Shown here: piece after piece, positions 44,111 through 54,519 of the stretch | Layout of the letters: each line of letters opens with the position of its first letter | Position numbering within the stretch: position 1 is the stretch's first letter | Assembly (NCBI RefSeq): GCF_026213295.1 | Contig: NC_079427.1 | Location: 30,031,602-30,095,601 of the forward strand | Length of the DNA stretch: 64,000 nucleotides | DNA from: Gadus chalcogrammus | Taxonomy: Eukaryota; Chordata; Actinopteri; Gadiformes; Gadidae | Direction: 5' to 3' | Notes under the pieces: generated by a model | What the model was told of the DNA's origin: nothing | What the model saw: only the letters and a program-made list of their open reading frames with translations | The model's database searches: none | Program-made: the position numbers and the translations under genes

Positions 44111-44141
44111 TATATATATGAATGAAATTCACATTGACGGT

Positions 44142-44836
44142 ATAGTACTATATCCCTGTTCTCGCCCATGCACCCATCTGGAATTTAGTAGACCATTTTC
44201 GTTGCTTCGAGGAGGTCTGGTGGTCTCCGTATATAATAAATAAATAAATAAACATCTATATATAACAAAATAAAGAAATATCTATAAATATGTATGTGTA
44301 TTTATAAATGTATGTAAATATATATATATACACATACATATTTATACATAGGCCTATATATTTATTTATTTGTTGCTTGAAGGAGGTCTGGTGGTCTCCG
44401 TATATAATAAATAAATATATATACATAAATAGGTATGCATATACCTATTCACATACATACACAGGGCCGACGGACTGCGGGGGAAAGTGAGGCAGTCGTG
44501 GGGGGGCCCAAGGCAGAGGGGGGGCCCATGGCAAAAAAAATAAATAAAAATTTGAACTACCCAGGAGTCGCACATGGCCCCCCCCCGTCAACCCCCCCCC
44601 CCCCCCCCCCCCTCAATAATTGCTCTCTACCCCCCCCCCCCCCCCGTCAACAATTCAGATTCGGGGGGGGGGGGCCCATCAGTACCTTTTGTATAGGGGC
44701 CCAGGATTTGGTGCAACGGCCCTGTACATACATATTTATATTTATTTATTATATACAGAGACCACCAGACCTCCTGGAAGCAACGAAAGTGGTCTATTAA
44801 ATGGGCCGGAGAGAATAGGGATATAGTGCCATAAAA
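44142..44836. mobile_element. Foldback element with a nested hAT MITE
   Basis: The left arm 44142-44245 (TAGTACTATATCCCTGTTCTC, then TTCGTTGCTTCGAGGAGGTC and TGGTGGTCTCCGTATAT) is the reverse complement of 44741-44836. A third copy of the GGAGGTCTGGTGGTCTCCG block lies at 44381. The interior is rich in ATAAATAAAT and holds an hAT MITE at 44462-44724. Short open frames over it are artefacts. Confidence 0.7.
44462..44724. mobile_element. hAT-type MITE with poly-C interior
   Basis: It starts CAGGGCCGAC and ends GCAACGGCCCTG. An exact 8-bp target duplication TACATACA lies at 44454-44461 and 44725-44732. The 263-bp interior has long C runs (44579-44645) separated by GTCAACAATT-like words. No coding capacity. 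Confidence 0.8.
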
Positions 44837-45232
44837 ACCCTAACCCTAACCCATAAAAAAAAGCTGAGTAAACTCAGTATAATACATTTTGTCTTACAAG
44901 TAGGTTGTTCCATATCTGGCTGTAGGTGAGTTTGGTCACTTATGCCGCTTTTCCACTGCATGGTACCAACTCGACACGACTCGACTCGACTCAGCTCGCC
45001 TTTTTTGCGTTTCCACCGCGATCTAGTACCTCAAGTGGCTGCTTTTTCTAGTACCGCCTCGCTCTAGGTTCCAAGCGGCTGAGCCGATACTAAAAGGTGA
45101 CGTCGGCAGACGGCCGGCCACTGATTGGCCAGAGAATGTGACGATGTCACGAGAGCGACATGGCAACCATGCTGGTAACAGCCATAACAGCGCCGCAGCC
45201 AACATATATTCCACTTCTTCAACTTCTTCAAC

Positions 45233-46483
45233 ATGACAACTAGTAAGTCAACACAGTGGTCCATTGCTGAGGTGCAGACGCTTCTGTGTCTTGTGGCCGA
45301 GGATAGAATTCAGAAAGAGCTGGACGGAGCCACCCGTAATGAAAAGGTTTATAAGGAGGTCGCTAAGTTGATGCAAGACAATGGTTACATCAGGTCTTAC
45401 GTGCAGTGTCGAGATAAGCTCAAAAAACTTAAAAGCGACTATAAAGCCATTAAGGACCAGAACGGCAGGAGTGGGTCGAACCGAAAATCGTGGAAGTGGT
45501 ACGACCAAATGGACGCCATTTACGGCCACAGACCGGCAAACAACGGGAGGGAGAGTGGCATCGACTCGGCCATGAGTTTGTTGGAGGAAATTAATAATAA
45601 TGGTAAGTTTTTTTATGAACCCATTCCATAGTCTGCTTGAAAGCAACATTCGATATTACCGGAAAAAGTTTAAAGGTGACCCCACATGTCCTTAAAGAGC
45701 TTAACATTTTGGTATTCCTATGGTTAAAATGGCTGACGATTTGATAGAGTTATGAAGGTCCAAAAAACGTACGGAAGTAATAAAGGTTTGAATAACAATA
45801 GTGTGAATGCACCAGCATTGACGCTATTCACATTAATTAATATGTTATTTTTAAGTGTTGCATTATGGTGTGCACTGCATTTACTTATGTTGTGCATGTA
45901 CACTTTTGTTCAAGACTTCCTATCTACAAACGAAGAAGGCGGTTTGGTCGACAGTGATGAACCCCCAGAAGCAGCTTCAACAACGCCACCGCCCACAGAA
46001 CCACCTTCTCCAGCGTCCAGCACCAGCACCAGCACCAGCACCACTGGTAAGAAATAGTTCACATCATCTAGCTTTTAGGGTGCACTCACACTAGGCCATT
46101 GTGGCCTAGTGTGAGCGCACCCTTAGCTTCAATTGTATTTTCCCAATAAATTTTTTAAAACTTGCTTTGGTTAACCACCTCCCATTTCTACCTGTCTTCA
46201 TTGTTGTCTAGACAAGAGAAAAAGGAGCCTGTCGCAACAGGAGCACTCGGCTCAAGTGACGGACTGTCTCAGAGAAATGCACTCCGATGACATCGCCCAA
46301 CAGGATCGTGCCCGGGCCCAGCGTGACGACCACCTCCAGCTGCTCCTCATTGACGCCCGAGAAGCGAGGGAGCAGGAAGCATCATTGAGGAGAGAGGAGG
46401 CGGCACAGACTTCAGAGTTCCACCGATCGTTCCTTGGTGTGTTCGGCCAACTGGTGGAGGCAATGCGTGACCGACGTGTTTGA
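45233..46483 (+). CDS. Myb/SANT-like DNA-binding protein of the Harbinger element
   Basis: Exons 45233-45602, 45915-46046 and 46212-46483 join through GT-AG introns in phase 1 to 774 bp (257 residues). The N-terminus (WSIAEVQTLLCLVAEDRIQK ... QCRDKLKKLKSDYKAIKDQN) is a trihelix Myb/SANT-like domain (residues about 7-95). The middle exon is acidic and then Pro/Thr/Ser-rich, and the last exon opens with DKRKR and ends in a charged helical region (DDHLQLLLIDAREAREQEAS) suited to protein-protein contacts. An AATAAA lies near 46658. The reading frame has no defects. It is the DNA-binding partner of the HARBI1-like nuclease. Confidence 0.85.
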
Positions 46484-47279
46484 ACCACTCCCCCAGCCCC
46501 AGATTCTCTAGTCAAGTTTATATTATATTATAAATATAATAATTATTCCACTTTTTTGTAAATAGTTTATATTCCACCTTTTTGTAAGAAGTTTATGTTC
46601 CATCTTTGTGTTTAAAAGTTTGCTGTGCTGCACTGATTTGCTCCTATTCTGTTTTTAATAAATTATAAGTAACTTATGTGATCGTTTCATGATTTTCTAA
46701 TTCATCTGTCATTACACTGGTAGGAAAAGTCATTACACACAAAATAAATAACTAGTAATTGTTCTTTACCCTCTTTTGGATTGTGAGGTGCTCAAGTGCC
46801 GTCTGTAAAAAGGCAATAGGAAGTCTATTAACATAAGGTAATATCATACTGGGGCATAATGTGGCAAAGTTATAAAAGGTATTGAAAAATATATACCGCC
46901 CAACCTACACCTGGCTGAATCTTTGCAAAGAAGCTGCAATCATATTCTAAGATTTTACCAAATAATGGTGTAAATGTTTAAATATAAACTTTAAGTGATA
47001 GGACCAGTGCTGTCCTTTTCCCCTATATATTAATTAGGGTTCAGAAAGAAACCAGACCCAGTTCACATTTTTTAAAGGGTGTCTAGTGTATTTTCCCTTC
47101 AAATGTTACTCGATTTTTCTTAAATCTTTTAGCATTTAATGCCAGTAAATCTTGGTAACCTTTACAAATGATAAAACAAAAGTGGAGACATGTATGAAAA
47201 GTATAAAAGTTTAATGTTTTCACAACATACAAAATGTGATGTGTATACCTACATGGCAAATTCAAAATGTATTCTAACA
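46484..47279. other. Harbinger intergenic region between convergent genes
   Basis: AT-rich 0.8 kb between the 3' ends of the Myb-like and nuclease genes. It contains AATAAA at about 46658 on the plus strand and presumably the polyadenylation signal for the minus gene. No coding frame is visible. Confidence 0.65.
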
Positions 47280-48679
47280 TTAATTATTCGCCAACAAGAA
47301 CTGCATTAGACCCTCCCGTACATTGATGCCCTCAACATCCTGTGCCACTGCCACCCCAGGCTCTGCTGGTTGTACATCCAACTCGGTCAACTCGGTCTCA
47401 TAAGTCTCTCCATGATTTTCACAAAGGTTGTGCAGAGCACAGCAAGTCATAACCATAGACTTAACCAGTTGGAGATCAGAGTCGTTCCTTTTCAGGAGGC
47501 ACCGCCACCTTCCTTTAAGCCGGCCAAAAGCGTTTTCAACAACCACCCTTACTCTACTGAATTTTCTGTTGAACATCTGCTGTTCTGCTGTTAGTCGTCC
47601 TGTGTCTTGGAAGGGTTTCAAGAGCCAGTTCTGCAAAGGATATGCTGAGTCTCCTAGGATGTAATAGCCAGCAGTCACCCCTCCAATGTTCCTGGTGCGA
47701 GCTGGGAAGTGGTTCCCTCGGCTGGCTAACTCCCAAAGTTTGGACACTCTCAGAACCCTGGCATCATGCATGCTCCCTGCCAGTCCAGCAAACACGTTCC
47801 AAAACAGCCCCTTTCCATCGACAACACCTTGAAGGAGGATGGAGTGCCAGCCTTTACGGTTGAAGAAGTCACAATGATAGTCCTGTGGTGCAAGGATTGG
47901 TATGTGTGATCCATCGATCGCACCAACACAGTGTGGGAGCCCCCACCTGTTCTCAATGTAGGTAGCCATTTCGTGGAACTTCACCTCGTCTGGATAACGG
48001 ATTTGTTCTGGCACCAACAATGTCTCTGCTGCAGCACAAAAATCCTGCACACACCGGCACACAGTTGTGATGCTGACTCCAAAGAGATGTCCAATACTCC
48101 TATACTCGGAGCCAGTAGCGAGCTTCCACAGTGCAATGGCCACTCTCTTCTTCAGGGGCACACATCCGCGGAAATTGGTGTCTTGCCGCTCCAAAACTGG
48201 ACGCAGTTTGTTGGTCAAGAAGCCAAACGTTTCTTCAGACATCCTGAAGTTCTCCACCCACTGCTCGTTGGTGAAGCCGGGAACAATCACATCCCACCAT
48301 TCCGAGGATCGGTTGTGCGCCCAGACCGATGGTTTGCGGCGGAAATGTTGTGACGAGAGTAGCATCTGAAAGACACACACAGGCTAAATATTTTAGTACT
48401 TATAGAAATGGCTTGCAATCATTAAAACGTTGTACACTGGACTTATTTTGTACGAGCTAGCTAGCATTAGCAACAGTTAGCTTACCTGGATGCGTCTTTT
48501 CTTGGAGGCTTGATTCCTCTCATCTTCGGCTTCACACTGTTGAATATACTCCAACACTCTCCGGGACTTTTCGAGTGTATTTTGTCTCGCCGCGTGCAGC
48601 CTTCTCTGACTCTCTTCTCCTTTGTGTCTTAAAGCACCAGACCGAGCAGCACGAATACCATTGCTTCGATGTCCTCCAT
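47280..48679 (-). pseudogene. HARBI1-like nuclease (Harbinger transposase)
   Basis: The main exon 48365-47280 encodes SSQHFRRKPSVWAHNRSSEW, a helix-turn-helix-like KKRVAIALWKLATGSEYRSI, and the DDE_4 domain with D in CVGAIDGSHIPI, D in YYILGDSAYPL and E in VVVENAFGRLKGRWRCL. It ends GLMQFLLANN. An acceptor (TTTCAG) at 48366-48367 joins a first exon 48679-48487 (start MEDIEAMVFVLLG; end NQASKKRRIQ, then GTAAGC donor). From that ATG the exon is 193 bp and hits TAA after 16 codons. The useful frame is shifted by one, so a frameshift has broken the N-terminus while the catalytic exon is intact. Length and motifs fit the family. Confidence 0.85.
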
Positions 48680-49585
48680 TGTTTGTTATGGGGGTTCTGT
48701 CCACGCGTGGGTTGGGTAGGTCTTGTTTGCGTCGCGTACAAAAATACGTCACGGCCCTTTCGCGCAGCCGACCCCGCCCACGTCCCGGAGGTACTATTTG
48801 CGGTGGAAAAGCACCCGCGCTGCTACCGTGTCGAGTCGTGTCGTGTCGAGTCGAGCTACATGTGCGGTGGAAAAGCGGCATAAGATTCCTAGTGTTTAGA
48901 ATTACGATTGCTTGTTCTAACTTTCCATCTGTTACTGCAGTGTGATTTAGACCTGTGCCGTTGTTATCAGTTAAGAGGTAGTACTTTTTGCTAGTTTCTG
49001 CCACTTAAGGGGGGAACAAAAGGCTTGATAGCTGGGCGGAGCCAAGTTTCCCTATTTAGCAGAGTCAAAAAGCTGAGTAAACTCAGTATAATACATTTTG
49101 TCTTACAAGTAGGTTGTCTCATATCTGGCTGTCGGTGAGTTTGGTAACTAAGATTCCTAGTGTTTAGAATTACGATTGCTTGTTCTAACTTTCCATCTGT
49201 TACTGCAGTGTGATTTAGACCTGTGCCGTTGTTATCAGTTAAGAGGTAGTACTTTTTGCTAGTTTCTGCCACTTAAGGGGGGAACAAAAGGCCTGTTAGC
49301 TGGGCGGAGCTAAGTCTGACTGAGCTACCATGCCCATTTAAGGGGTAGCTATTAGTGGCGTCAGGACCCAGCAAACGAAGACCCGGGAAACAAAGACTAA
49401 GGGAGTCTCTCGAGGAAGCCCGGGGAGGCCACCCGCCCTATTGTAGCTATGTGTTGTACTTCAATCATTGTCAGGATTTCTACCCGTAGACGGCCTTACC
49501 ATGGCTACTCTGCTCGGCGCAGTAACCCGTCTAATCTGTGCCATCCACCTACCCTTGCTTACACTGACTGACACTTGAGGTGATG

Positions 49586-50530
49586 GGAGGACTCTGGAAC
49601 TGCCAGTCGGCGGTCAAGAAGGGGGACTTGATTTCAGCCTACGCGTCCCTCATGACCCTTCACTTCCTGGCCCTGACAGAGACCTGGAACACTCCAGAGA
49701 GAGACCTGGAACACTCCTGCTGCCCTCTCCATCGTCTACTCATTCTCGCACACCCCTAGACTATCTGGGCGAGGAGGAGGGACCGGACTCCTCATCTCGC
49801 CCATGTGGTCCTACCAGGTCCTTCCACTAGACCACTTGGTGACGGTGACGCTATCACCGTCACCATTCCTATCAAGCTCTCCATTGTGGTGATCTACCGT
49901 CCTCCAGGTCCTCTCCGTGACTTCTACGATGAGATGGATGCCCTCCTCAGCTGCTTTCCTGAGGATGGCACACCACTCGTTATCCTCGGCGACTTCAACA
50001 TCCTGCCAGAGAAGTTGCACTCACCTGAACTAACCAACTTTTTCGCCACCTTTGACTCAACACTATCCCCTTCTCCTCCTACATACAGGGCCTGGAACCA
50101 GCTTGACCTAATATTCACTAGGTCCTGCGGCACCTCTGTTCTCTCCGTTACCCTGCTCTCCGTGTCTGACCATCACTTTGTAGATTTTTCTCTTCCCTCA
50201 AATCCTCTCCCATCCTCCTCTCGAGTCCCCACATTGTCACCACTCGCCGTAACCTCAAATCCCTCTCTCCCTCTACGTTTGCCTCTACTGTTCTGTCTTC
50301 ACTACCCTCTGTCGAACGATTCTCTCAACTATCTACAGATGAATCTTCAGACACTCTGCTATCCTCCCTCTCCTCCTCCTTGGATTCCCTCTGTCCCTTT
50401 CACTTCAGAACAGCACGATCCTCAACCCCCTCTCCTTGGCTGTCCGATCCTCTGCGGACTTGTAGAACAAAGTTGCGGGCAGCTGAGAGGAAATGGAAGA
50501 GATCAGACTGTCCTAATCTATCTAAATTAA
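49586..50530 (+). pseudogene. L2 endonuclease remnant
   Basis: Reads WNCQSAVKKGDLISAYASL and FLALTETWN near 49600, then after frame changes VVIYRPPGPLRDFYDEMDAL, PLVILGDFNILPEK, RAWNQLDLIFTR and SVSDHHFVDFSLP. These are the conserved blocks of the apurinic-type endonuclease of L2 LINEs. A stop and frame change lie between about 49690 and 49805. The end of the frame runs into divergent sequence before the ATT repeat. Confidence 0.8.
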
Positions 50531-50538
50531 TCTATTAA

Positions 50539-50540
50539 AT

Positions 50541-50571
<31 letters not shown>

Positions 50572-50572
50572 C
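50539..50572. repeat. ATT microsatellite
   Basis: About eleven ATT triplets inside the L2 coding region between endonuclease and RT. It probably arose by slippage after the element died. Confidence 0.9.
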
Positions 50573-50889
50573 TCACTATCTTTTCCTTCTTTCTGATTAC
50601 ACCTCTAGCGTGTCAACAACCAAATCTGCCTTCTACCGGACCAAAATCAACTCCTCCGCCTCAAACCCCAGGAAACTGTTTTCCCTGTTCTCGTCCCTCC
50701 TCAACCCTCCCTCACCCCTCCTCCTTCCTGCCTCACTGCTGATGACTTTGTTACTTACTTTTCCCAGAAAGTGAAGGACATTAGCTCCCCTTTTATCCCG
50801 GCCTCCATCCTCCCTCCTCCCATCCCCTCCTCTGTCCCAATTTAGCCCTCTCACCTCTGACGAGGTCAACAGATTAATAACATCTAACC

Positions 50890-52392
50890 ATGCCACCACC
50901 TGCCCCCTTGACGCTATCCCCTCCTCTCTCCTCCAGGATGTCTCAAGCGACTTCCTGCCATTTCTCACCTCACTTATACCTCACTACATGCATTGTTCCA
51001 GCATCTTTCAAGATTGCCAGAATAAAGCCTCTCCTCAAAAAACCAACTCTTAATACCACCGATATACCACCAATACCACCAACCAGAACTACAGACCGGT
51101 ATCTCTTCTTTCATTCCTCTCTAAAACACTGGAACGTGCCGTTGCTAACCAACTGTCCTCCTATCTCTCATCCAACAACCTGCTTGACCCTCACCAGTCA
51201 GGCTTCAAGAAGGCACACTCAACTGAGACGGCTCTCCTCGTCCCTCTCATCGGTTCTCATTCTCCTCGACCTGTCTGCAGCATTTGACACGGTGAACAAC
51301 CAGATCCTCCTTGCCACTCTTGCCGAACTTGGCATCGCTGAATCTGCTCTTTCCTGGTTCACATCCTACCTGATGAACCACACCTATCAAGTGACATGGA
51401 ATGGCTCCTTGTCCAAACCTTGCACGCTTGAAACCGGTGTCCCTCAAGGCTCTGCACTGGGGCCTCTTCTGTTCTCCCTCTATACCAGATCTCTGGGCTC
51501 TGTAATTGCATCACACAGCTTTTCCTATCACTGCTATGCTGATGACAATCAGCTATTTCTCTCTTTCCCCTCATCTGATAAAGCCCTGATTGCAACATGC
51601 ATGTCGGAATGTCTGGCGGATGTCAGCACCTGGACAACTGCCCATCACCTGAGGCTTAACCTCAACAAAACCGAGCTCCTCCTAATCCCAGGGAAAGATT
51701 GTCAACGCATGGACTTACTGGTCACCGTTGAGAACATCACTGTGTCTCCTTCTCCAACTGCCAGAAACCTCGGTGTGGTATTAGACAATCAGTTATCCTG
51801 CACCGCAAACATCACTGCAGTGGCCCGATCCTGCAGATTTGCACTTTACAACATCCGCAGAATCCGGCCCTTCCTCACAAGGGAAGCAACTCAGCTTCTA
51901 GTCCAATCACTGGTCATCTCCCGCCTCGACTACTGCAACTCACTCCTGGCTCGACTTCCTGCCTCTGCGATCAGACCTTTGCAGCGCATCCAGAATGCGG
52001 CAGCGCGCCACGTGTTCAACCTACCGAAGTTCTCCCATGTGACCCCCCTCTTCTGGGACCTCCACTGGCTCCCTGTAGTAGCTCGCATCAAATTTAAGAC
52101 GATGGTACTGGCATACAAGGCAGTCGATGGAACTGCCCCTGCCTACCTCCAAGCATTGCTAAAGCCACAAACCCCAGCTCGATCCCTCCGCTCAACTACC
52201 TCAGCTGGACGTCTGGTACCGCCATCGCTAAGAGCTAGCAAAGGCCGTTCAGCAAAGTTACAACTTTTCTCGGTTTTGGGACCTCACTGGTGGAACGAGC
52301 TCCCTGCCGTTCTCAGGACCGCAGAGTCGCTCACTATCTTCCGAAAAAGACTCAAGACTCACCTGTTCAGAGTCCACCTCGACTCTGCATAG
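50890..52392 (+). pseudogene. L2 reverse transcriptase
   Basis: A 500-codon frame. The first part is frame-shifted, but from about 51240 it reads LILLDLSAAFDTVNNQILL, GVPQGSALGPLLFSLYT and the catalytic YHCYADDNQLFLSF. Then come KTELLLIPG, ARNLGVVLDNQLSCTANI, IRRIRPFLTREATQLLVQSL, VISRLDYCNSLLARLP, WLPVVARIKFKTMVLAYKA and a C-terminal HWWNELPAVLRTAESLTIFR. This is a complete L2-type RT and C-terminal domain. Upstream RT blocks (FKIARIKPLLKKPTLNT) show one or more frame changes near 51060-51240. Confidence 0.85.
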
Positions 52393-52640
52393 CCATCCTC
52401 CCTCTTCTGGCCACCATTGTACATTGTGTTGTATTGTATGGTATTATAGTACTTAACTGTGTAGCAACTGCAGTAGCTGCTATCATTGCTGTAACACAAG
52501 GAATTGGTTAGCCTAGCGATTATTGTACTTGCACTTTCTGTACCGACAGCGATATATTGTTGCACTTCTTATGACAAATGTACTTAATATAAATTGCTTT
52601 GGATAAAAGCGTCTGCTAAATGCCCTAAATGTAAATGTAA

Positions 52641-53196
52641 TGCCATGCCGTCAATATGAATTTCATTCATAGAATTTCCGAAAGGATGTCAGATACAGAT
52701 ATCGTTATAACAATAATTTATATCGATGTAACGAGAAAGGATGTAATGATAACGCCAATAAAATAAAGCCTAGGCCTACATGGTTATAATAATTTAAATA
52801 GAATTAACTTATAAAGCGTATAACAGACAACGTTGATTGGATTGGTGGAAGTGGATTGTCAATGGTCAGATACAGATCTTGTTATAACGATAATAGCTAC
52901 ATGGTCTACTTATAATATTATAACTAAATAATTGGATATTTATTCAGCCGTAATATATATTTTAATATTTCATTTATTCAATATAAAACCAATGCATTTC
53001 AATCTGGAGATTATTTTCGACTTCAGAAGGGGGGGGGGGCGGGCTGCGCAGGATTCGTCAAAACAACAATCCGATTTATCCGATTTTTGAGCAGACCCCC
53101 TCAAAAACTGAAACTATCCTAGTTCCTTAAATCCAGTCTCACACCAGATTGTCGCAAAACTGCCCACAGAGGAAACCACATACAATAACGGCTCTA
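52641..53196. other. AT-rich flank with a weak direct repeat
   Basis: CAGATACAGATATCGTTATAAC near 52689 and CAGATACAGATCTTGTTATAAC near 52866 form a weak direct repeat about 176 bp apart. A poly-G run lies at 53029-53039. GACCCCCTCAAAAACTGAAA near 53094 resembles the palindrome arm at 7303. No gene was seen. Confidence 0.5.
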
Positions 53197-53204
53197 AACG
53201 TGTG

Positions 53205-54506
53205 CAGTGGCGGGCCGTACTATTAGGCAAACCAGGCATTTGCCTGGAGCCCCAGGCCCCATAGAAGGTTTTTGGGGCTCCCAAAATGCCCCAATGCATA
53301 TATTTTGTCCCCATATTTATTATTTTTATAAAAATCTCTTACAATAGTAGCATCGGGATGTCTAATTACTCATATTTTGACGATCTTTCCGTGTGCACCC
53401 CCCTTCAGTCTGCACTACATGGACTTTTCCATGTTACGCGCATCACGCTCATCACGCGTATGCAGAAATGATGTCAAATTCAAAACAGTAAGCGGTAAGA
53501 GAGAGAGAGAGAGAAATCGAGTGAGACATAAATCGAGTGAAACATGAAGCGATCGTACGAAAGCGGGTCACATAAAAAGAAGAAGAAAGACCAAAGGCAG
53601 GACTTGCTTTCAATGCTGCCAAAGCTATCCAGCTTTTTTACAGCCACCGCAGTGTTAGCGGGACCGTCGGCGGCTCAAGAGCAGCCGTCAACGTCGTTTG
53701 CTGTCACGTTACTGCTCCTTTCATTCCAAGTGGCTCTGGCTCAGCCAGCAGCGATGCTAATGACGTGTGTCAACAAACTGACGGAGATGATGCACAACTG
53801 GTAGTGAATATTGCTCACTCTCCTTCTTCCATTTCGGTTATTGAAATTGATGACAATAACGATAACAATGACTGCGAGACACATATTCTTGTGGATGACC
53901 CAGCACTCTGGCCCAAGCTGCTGTGTCTTGGGCAGGTGCACACATATTCTTGTGGATGACCCAGCACTCTGGCCCAAGGGCCGCAGATTCACAAAAGCAT
54001 ACTATTACATAGTAATGAAAGATGATGAGAGGGTGAACAGGTCTTGGTTAGTCTAGTGAAAGTGCAGACCGTGTTTTTTGCTTTTGTTGTTGCCTTTTTG
54101 GAAAACAAAAACAAGTGAGGAAGGATTTAAACACTGGAATAACCTTGCAATGCATCTAATCAACCATGAAAGGTCTGAAGAGCACAGGAAAAATACTGAT
54201 AGCTGGAAGCAGCTATCAGTAGGTTTCCAGTAGGTCACAGCATATAGCTGCTGTGACCTCAGGTAAATGATGACATAAGGTTAACAGTCGGTGTAATGTG
54301 TCAACGTAACTAATCGTATTGTTTTGTATGTTATTCTCAATTTGCAAATAGATAATTAACATTTGCATGAAAGAAGGATAGTGACTTTTGTTCATCCCTT
54401 GTATGGAGTATTTCATTATGCGACATAAGGTACAATAGACCGGTAGATGCAGGGGCCCCTAAATTACTGTTCGCCTGGAGCCCCCAAAGGGCTAAGTTCG
54501 CCACTG
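53205..54506 (+). mobile_element. Non-autonomous hAT element (1.3 kb)
   Basis: Begins CAGTGGCGGGCC and ends TTCGCCACTG, with matched CATTTGCCTGGAGCCCC and TTCGCCTGGAGCCCC subterminal blocks. An exact 8-bp target duplication AACGTGTG lies at 53197-53204 and 54507-54514. It retains the N-terminal and zinc-finger-proximal coding part of a transposase but no catalytic core. Confidence 0.85.
53544..54056 (+). pseudogene. hAT transposase N-terminal fragment
   Basis: MKRSYESGSHKKKKKDQRQD with LPKLSSFFTATAV is the basic start and SSFF motif seen at the N-terminus of TTF/zf-MYM-type hAT transposases. After frame changes near 53740 and 53900 come IDDNNDNNDCETHILVDDPA and LWPKGRRFTKAYYY, the DPALWP region that precedes the TTF-type zinc finger. 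A 38-bp segment containing VDDPALWPK is duplicated in tandem (53879-53917 and 53940-53978, period 61). The rest of the enzyme is missing. Confidence 0.65.
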
Positions 54507-54519
54507 AACGTGTGACAAG

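Larger units (their letters stand above)
44943..48880. mobile_element. PIF/Harbinger DNA transposon, nearly complete
   Basis: Ends TGCCGCTTTTCCACTGCATG and TGTGCGGTGGAAAAGCGGCA are inverted repeats. The flanks are TTA (left) and TAA (right), close to the 3-bp TWA duplication of the superfamily. It carries the two standard genes: a Myb/SANT-like protein (plus) and a HARBI1-like nuclease (minus), with 3' ends facing each other. In known Harbingers the Myb-like partner brings the nuclease to the nucleus and to the transposon ends. The Myb-like gene is intact, and the nuclease gene is damaged only in its first exon. Confidence 0.9.
44863..49320. repeat. 267-bp tandem dimer interrupted by a Harbinger element
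   Basis: The unit begins AAAGCTGAGTAAACTCAG and ends near CACTTAAGGGGGGAACAAAAG. Copy one is 44863-44942 plus 48881-49067; copy two starts at 49069. The Harbinger element at 44943-48880 is inserted in copy one, and copy two near 49149 shows the empty site. The dimer may belong to the 5' region of the L2-like LINE that follows. Confidence 0.8.
49320..52640 (+). mobile_element. L2-clade LINE (plus strand)
   Basis: Endonuclease and RT remnants are followed by the L2 3' end TTGCTTTGGATAAAAGCGTC then TGCTAAATG and a TGTAAA-type tail ending about 52640. The 5' limit is unclear; GC-rich leader sequence begins near 49320 after the 267-bp dimer. The coding region is broken by frameshifts and by an ATT microsatellite at 50539-50572. 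Confidence 0.8.
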
